A DNA stretch of 64,000 bases, taken from positions 62,001 through 126,000 of the forward strand of contig JAJTWR010000239.1 in NCBI GenBank assembly GCA_021613335.1, written 5' to 3'. Source of the DNA: Whitmania pigra (taxonomy: Eukaryota; Annelida; Clitellata; Hirudinida; Haemopidae). The position numbers and the translations under genes were made by a program. Numbering within the stretch: position 1 is the first letter of the stretch; every line of letters begins with the position of its first letter. Below are positions 59,167-64,000 of the stretch, piece by piece. The notes beneath the pieces are model-generated. The model was not told the origin of the DNA. It saw only the letters and a program-made list of their open reading frames with translations, and searched no databases.

Positions 59167-62100
59167 ATGTCGGACGTACTAGAGTTTACTGATTTATTTC
59201 AAGAATACAGGGGGGCTATGGTTAGAAAATAATGTTACAAATATGTTTTTATTAGGTTTTAGAAAGCGAAACGTCATTTATACATATCATGCCACCACAC
59301 AGACCAGCTTCACATTGAAAACTGTTAATTTATGAAGAGGTTTTTAATCGCAGAAATGTTTATTATTTGATACTAAGTTTCAGCGAACAAATAACGTAAA
59401 CCTAACTGAATCAGCAAAGATCATAAGAGCTAATTTTAAACAGTGATAAGCTTATATGTTTTCTAAAACCAATGTTTGGACTAAACAGCTCCCTGGTAAG
59501 CTGAAGTTGCAAGCAAGCAGTCTCGTTTACAAGAATTCAAAATCAGGAAAGGTCGACCAGTATCAAGGGTCTGACATAGACGAAGCACAGTGGATCAAGC
59601 GAGCCAGAGGAAGATGTCTCAGGATTGTCATGAAGACTGGATTTGTTTACACATTTGATGGATTTAAAGACAGTGTAAGAGATATTTTAATATCTTCATG
59701 TTGTGTCAAAAATTGTGTGAGACGCATTTGCAAACTTATCGCATGGATATATGCAAAAATAAAGTTTACTTTGAGTGCATTGGTTAAGATATTATATATT
59801 AGATGAATACATTAAAAGATTGTTACAGGATTTTACCAGAATATCAGAGTTCTTGAAGAAAAATTACGAGGTTGATTTGGAAAGAAAAGAAACATCGGTC
59901 AAAGGATGGAACTGGGGACATCCAAAGTTTAATGGTTTAAAACTTGCTAATTATGGATCCTTATTATAATTTTTTTTATTCTGTTTGGAAATCATGTCAT
60001 TGATTTATTATTCCACTTGCTTCATAGAAGTTATCATGTCCTTTTTCTTTATGACTAGGTAGTTTTTAAAATGGGCCAATTATAATATCGATATATTTCA
60101 GCTAACACGATGGAATTTCAAGTTGACAAGGTGACATCATTTGAGATTCCTCTCGCAAACGTCTCACACAGTAGACTCTCGAAGAACGAGGTGACTCTGG
60201 AGTTTCATCCGAACGAAGATGCCCCCGTATCTGTGGTCGAGGCCACGTTCTACAACCTCACTGTTGCAGCTGCTGAGGTAATTAACAATTTATACATTCG
60301 TTATAGAATTAATATACATTCTGTATGAATATTAACTAGGTATGGTATGTGTTTGGTTGTAGGAGCTTCACAACAACATTGTTTCAAGAGCTGAAGAGCA
60401 GGCCACCGGGGATGCTATAACGATCTTCAACGAAATACAATGCCTAACTCCCAGGTGCTTTACTGCTTCGTAGCTTATGCTCCTTAATGCTGTTACTTGT
60501 TACATGTAAAAATCTATCTACATCATCATATTACGTTAGGAAAGTAAACTAATTTCATAGCAAATGTCCTCTTTAATGTTATATTGAGAATCTATTTTTA
60601 TTAAGTTAAAAGCAGAGTTCAACCAAACTGCTCGACATTTACATGAATTAAATTAAAACGATGTTTTTTATTTAAAATGTCCTCAGAGGTCGTTACGACA
60701 TCAAGATCTATCCTTCCTTCCTTCAGCTGCACGGAAAGACGTTCGACTACAAAATCCTGTACAGATCCATTGTTCGACTCTTTCTTCTGCCTCACAGAGA
60801 TGGCAGACAGTTTTATTTCATGGTCCGTGATTCTGCTTCAGTTGCTTGTTTTTGCATTTTGTATATATCACGGAAGATCATGATCATGATCGTGTATCTT
60901 GGATTCTCTCGAAATGTTGATTTGTAATGGGATTGAATGGATTTTGCAGGTTGGCCTCGACCCTCCGATTAGACAGGGTCAGACGAGGTATCACTTCCTC
61001 ATCTTTCTCTTCAGCAAAGAGGTGGAAATGACTCTGGAAATGTCCATGAGCGAGTTGGTATCCGACGTTTAATAACCGCCGATGCGAATCGACAATCTCT
61101 TGTTTTATCTCGTGATGTTGTGAACCGATCCTGTGCTTTGTTTCGTGATGTTACATGCTTGCTTTTTTGCTTCTAGGAAGGACCTGGAGGAAAAATATGA
61201 TGGCAGACTGAAGAAGGAAATGACGGGCCCTGAGCAAGAGGTGATAACGGAGATCATCAAAGTTCTCGTCGACAAGAAGATAACCGTGCCTAAGTCATTC
61301 ATGGGGTCAGTGGAGTAATTATTTTGTCATGATATTATAATCGTTGAATAACATTTATTCCATTTCTATTTTGTTTTTTATTTTCGTCAATTGATTTTTA
61401 TTTAATGTTAGCTTTTATTATCGACAAAAGTAACAAATCTCGTGGGGAATTATTAAACGAAAATTATTTTTGCTTCCAGGCATTCGAGGACACATTCTAT
61501 TGCTTGCTCTTACAGGGCAGCCACTGGATTTCTTTATCCCCTCGAGAAAGGATTTGCCTACGTCCACAAGCCTCCCCTCTTCATAAAATTTGATGATGTT
61601 GCTTCGGTCAATTTCGGCAGGAGTGCAGGTAGCACTCGTTCGTTTGACTTCGACGTCGAGACGAAAGGAGGCACCAGTTACAACTTCGTCGGTATCGAGA
61701 AGTATGAGTCTATTCTTAGTTTGGTACTTGCTGTACGTAACAATACTTATAATGTCGTTGATTAATTTCCCTTAGGGATGAGTATGGCCAATTGAATGAA
61801 TTCGTTAAGATGAAGAATCTGAGAGTCAAAACTATTGACAAAGTTGTGAGTGTTTTGTGAAACTTTTTTCTTGATGTTGGATGTAATATTATGTATTCTT
61901 GATTATTAAATCACGCATTCGTTTTGAGTGAGGCCGATGTCGTCGTAATTAATTTTGATTAAAATCTTCTAAATACAGTTTTTAAACTGATATCCATGAA
62001 ATCGTTGAATAGGAGGGCAGGAAGTTGGCAACCTACAGGGAGGATGACATCTCGGACGACGACAAGGTCCACAACGCTTACATGGAAAAAATGAAGCACG

Positions 62101-63481
62101 AAGGCAAAGATCGGGACGGGGACGACGACGACGATGATGAATCGGGTTAGAAGCACCTCAACAGATGTTTTCTTGTATTTTTATCGATGATATTATTCAT
62201 CCTTTAAAATTAAATCGTACGTTCTTTTAAAGACGAGAGTTTCAAACCTGAAGATAGTGAGAGCGAACCAGATGACGAGTAAGTCACTGATTATTAAAGT
62301 GTACTTCGATGTCATTTAATGTGAAAAAATAATTCCAATATTCCAAGATATGACAGCAACCACGAATCTTCCGGATCTGAAGCGGAACTCGAGCCAAAGA
62401 AGAAGAAGCAAAAGGTGGACAAAGACAACATGATGGAGGTGGATGGTGAAGAAGATGTTGATGATCATCACAATGATAAGCATGAAAAGAAAGAAAAGAG
62501 GAAAAAGAAGGAAGAGGAAGATGATGGTGATGACGATGAAGATGATGAGGAGGAAGATGAGGAGGAGGAGGAAAAAAAAGATAAAAAGAAGAAAAAAGAA
62601 AAGAAGGTCAAGGAGTCAAAGAAGACTGGTGAGAAAAAGGTCGGTTTTAAATTTTGGGTTCAACTCTTAACTTCTTTGAGTTAATCTCAGTAAATAATTC
62701 ACTTAACTATTCAATTAATCCACTTTCAGAAGAAGAAAGAGAAGGACCCCAACAAGCCCAAAAGGGCAATGTCTGCCTACTTCATTTGGTTGGCCGAGGT
62801 CAGGGACAAACTCAAGGCAGAGTTTCCAGGCTTGTCTCAGACCGAACTGACCAAGAAAGCTGGCGAAAAGTGGAGAAGTCTGGAGGATAAGAAGGTAATT
62901 AGCAATAATATTTTCTGGTTGCATATTGTGTTTGCTAATTGTCAGATCCTACGTAGATGCATAACATTTTTTGGTTCTTGTTTTGATGTTTGTATTTATT
63001 GAAGAAATGGGAGAATCTGGCAAAGAAGGAGAAGGGTGCTTATGATGAAGCCATGGCTCACTATAAGAAAGAAGGGGGATCTTCCCAAAAAGCCAGCAAG
63101 TGAGTTCTTTTGACCATAATTTAAATTTATTATAATAAATCTTTACAACAATTTGTTAAATATTTCTGAGACTTCTTGGGTACCCAATTGATCAGATGTG
63201 ATGTTCGTTGTTTTGTTTTGTAGAGAAAGCAAAAAGACCAAATCTTCCAAAACTGAGTCATCTCAAAGTCCAGGGGCTGCCTTTAAGAGCAAAGAGTTCA
63301 TTTCAGATGAGGAGTCCAATGGCCATGTATGTCCTGATCATAATTTCAAAATATATTTAAGGGAATTGTTTTTTGTAATGGGGGAATCATCCACATTTTA
63401 TTAATTACATTAATTGATTAATCAATTAATTGTTTTTTTTAATTCCATTTCTAGGATGACCAGTCCGACATGTCTGATTAA
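59167..63481 (+). CDS. SSRP1: SSRP1, HMG-box subunit of the FACT histone chaperone
   Basis: Model: 59167..59220, 59489..59674, 59829..59934, 60102..60277, 60363..60454, 60687..60822, 60950..61057, 61181..61305, 61480..61701, 61776..61845, 62013..62145, 62233..62278, 62348..62639, 62730..62894, 63005..63099, 63224..63326, 63455..63481; 711 residues (human 709). N-terminal domain: [28 protein letters not shown] and [11 protein letters not shown]. Middle PH domains: [35 protein letters not shown] and [19 protein letters not shown]. Then acidic [18 protein letters not shown], a long Lys/Glu/Asp-rich tract, and an HMG box at about 588-660 ([36 protein letters not shown]). The C-terminus is Ser/Lys-rich. 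With SPT16 it reorganises nucleosomes during transcription and replication. The acceptor at 61180 is chosen for frame; a TAG four bases upstream would shift it. Confidence 0.96.
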
Positions 63482-64000
63482 TCTGTTGGATGCTAGCAGT
63501 TTTTCACAATCCTCACAAAATACGTTTTGGCATGAATCGTCTTGACACAGATACAAGGACCAGTGAATTTCTTATATAGTTTCATTTTGTTGACTTAGTA
63601 AATTATGGAAATCTTGGAAATTTTTTGGTGTTTTGCAATCATGGGTCAATTCAAAGGTATGGGTATGTTTGGCAAGACATGAACATAGATGTACATAGCT
63701 GCAAAATACCTTTGGTGTTTTTGTGAAGGTTACGATTCGCTGTTTACGAATGACACCTGAGTGCCGGCGCTATCTTACGTCAAACTGAGCGTTTTAGTAA
63801 TTTCAAATAGCGGCCTTTACGCTTTGAAGATACTCGAACGATCATGGCGAACAAAATTGGTTTAGGGGAAAACTGATTTTTTTATTTCGGAGCATTAGAT
63901 TATCGATTGCATTGCCAAAAAAAGTGAATCTAGGTCTCTAAACGAATGGTAGAGCACCGTCAATATAGTAATAATGACGCTTTCATCTTCAGTATTGAAT
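63482..64000. other. 3' flank of SSRP1
   Basis: No AATAAA hexamer, exon or repeat recognised before the window ends; probably 3' UTR followed by intergenic DNA. Confidence 0.4.

Noticed and set aside
62443..62670. 75-residue basic ORF overlapping SSRP1
   Set aside because: Alternate frame of the purine-rich SSRP1 exon 62348..62639.

Overview
The window is eukaryotic nuclear DNA, most likely from an invertebrate bilaterian. All recognisable genes are split by short GT-AG introns, there are no operons, and the proteins are animal families (a DLC/STARD RhoGAP, a ZFR-like DZF protein, SARAF, SSRP1). Retroelements of the L2, CR1 and gypsy types and very long trinucleotide arrays fit a lophotrochozoan such as an annelid or mollusc, but the species cannot be fixed from the sequence. 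All exon models were assembled by hand from splice consensus, reading phase and family similarity. || Layout. 1-14.05 kb: minus-strand RhoGAP gene of the DLC1/STARD13/crossveinless-c family (13 coding exons; SAM, long Ser-rich linker, RhoGAP; the 3' end runs off the left edge). Its introns are packed with (CAT)n, (ATT)n, (GT)n and (CACT)n arrays. 14.05-21.7 kb: no gene seen; microsatellites, a 19-bp minisatellite and an L2-like LINE fragment. 21.7-26.7 kb: plus-strand ZFR-like gene with three matrin-type zinc fingers and a DZF domain. 26.9-51.0 kb: a nested transposon island. 51.5-53.8 kb: plus-strand SARAF. 55.9-57.6 kb: a plus-strand gene joining a TFIIS N-terminal domain to an SSRP1 middle domain. 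59.2-63.5 kb: plus-strand complete SSRP1. || The island. Its backbone is a repeat family with inverted arms that carries a multi-exon gene: helical modules, a transposase-like region, a Ulp1-type cysteine protease and a PHD finger. Two direct intron-containing copies (29.5-31.8 and 37.6-40.6 kb) and an inverted N-terminal copy (45.8-46.7 kb) are present. A 183-bp subterminal monomer forms a 7-copy array at 27.6-28.9 kb. At 47.5-50.6 kb the same monomer carries a truncated, folded-back 3' end of a gypsy-type retrotransposon, and the 735-bp composite is itself repeated about four times. Later insertions are nested: a pogo-like element interrupted by a small TA-flanked element and by an element with 8-bp target duplication; a CR1-like LINE split by a hAT element; a solo-LTR-like sequence; and a tRNA-derived SINE whose tail matches the L2-like LINE. 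|| Most notable: the TFIIS-N/SSRP1 fusion lies about 1.7 kb upstream of SSRP1 in the same orientation and shares several of its intron positions, so it looks like a tandem duplicate that captured a second elongation-factor domain. Both parent families act with RNA polymerase II on chromatin.
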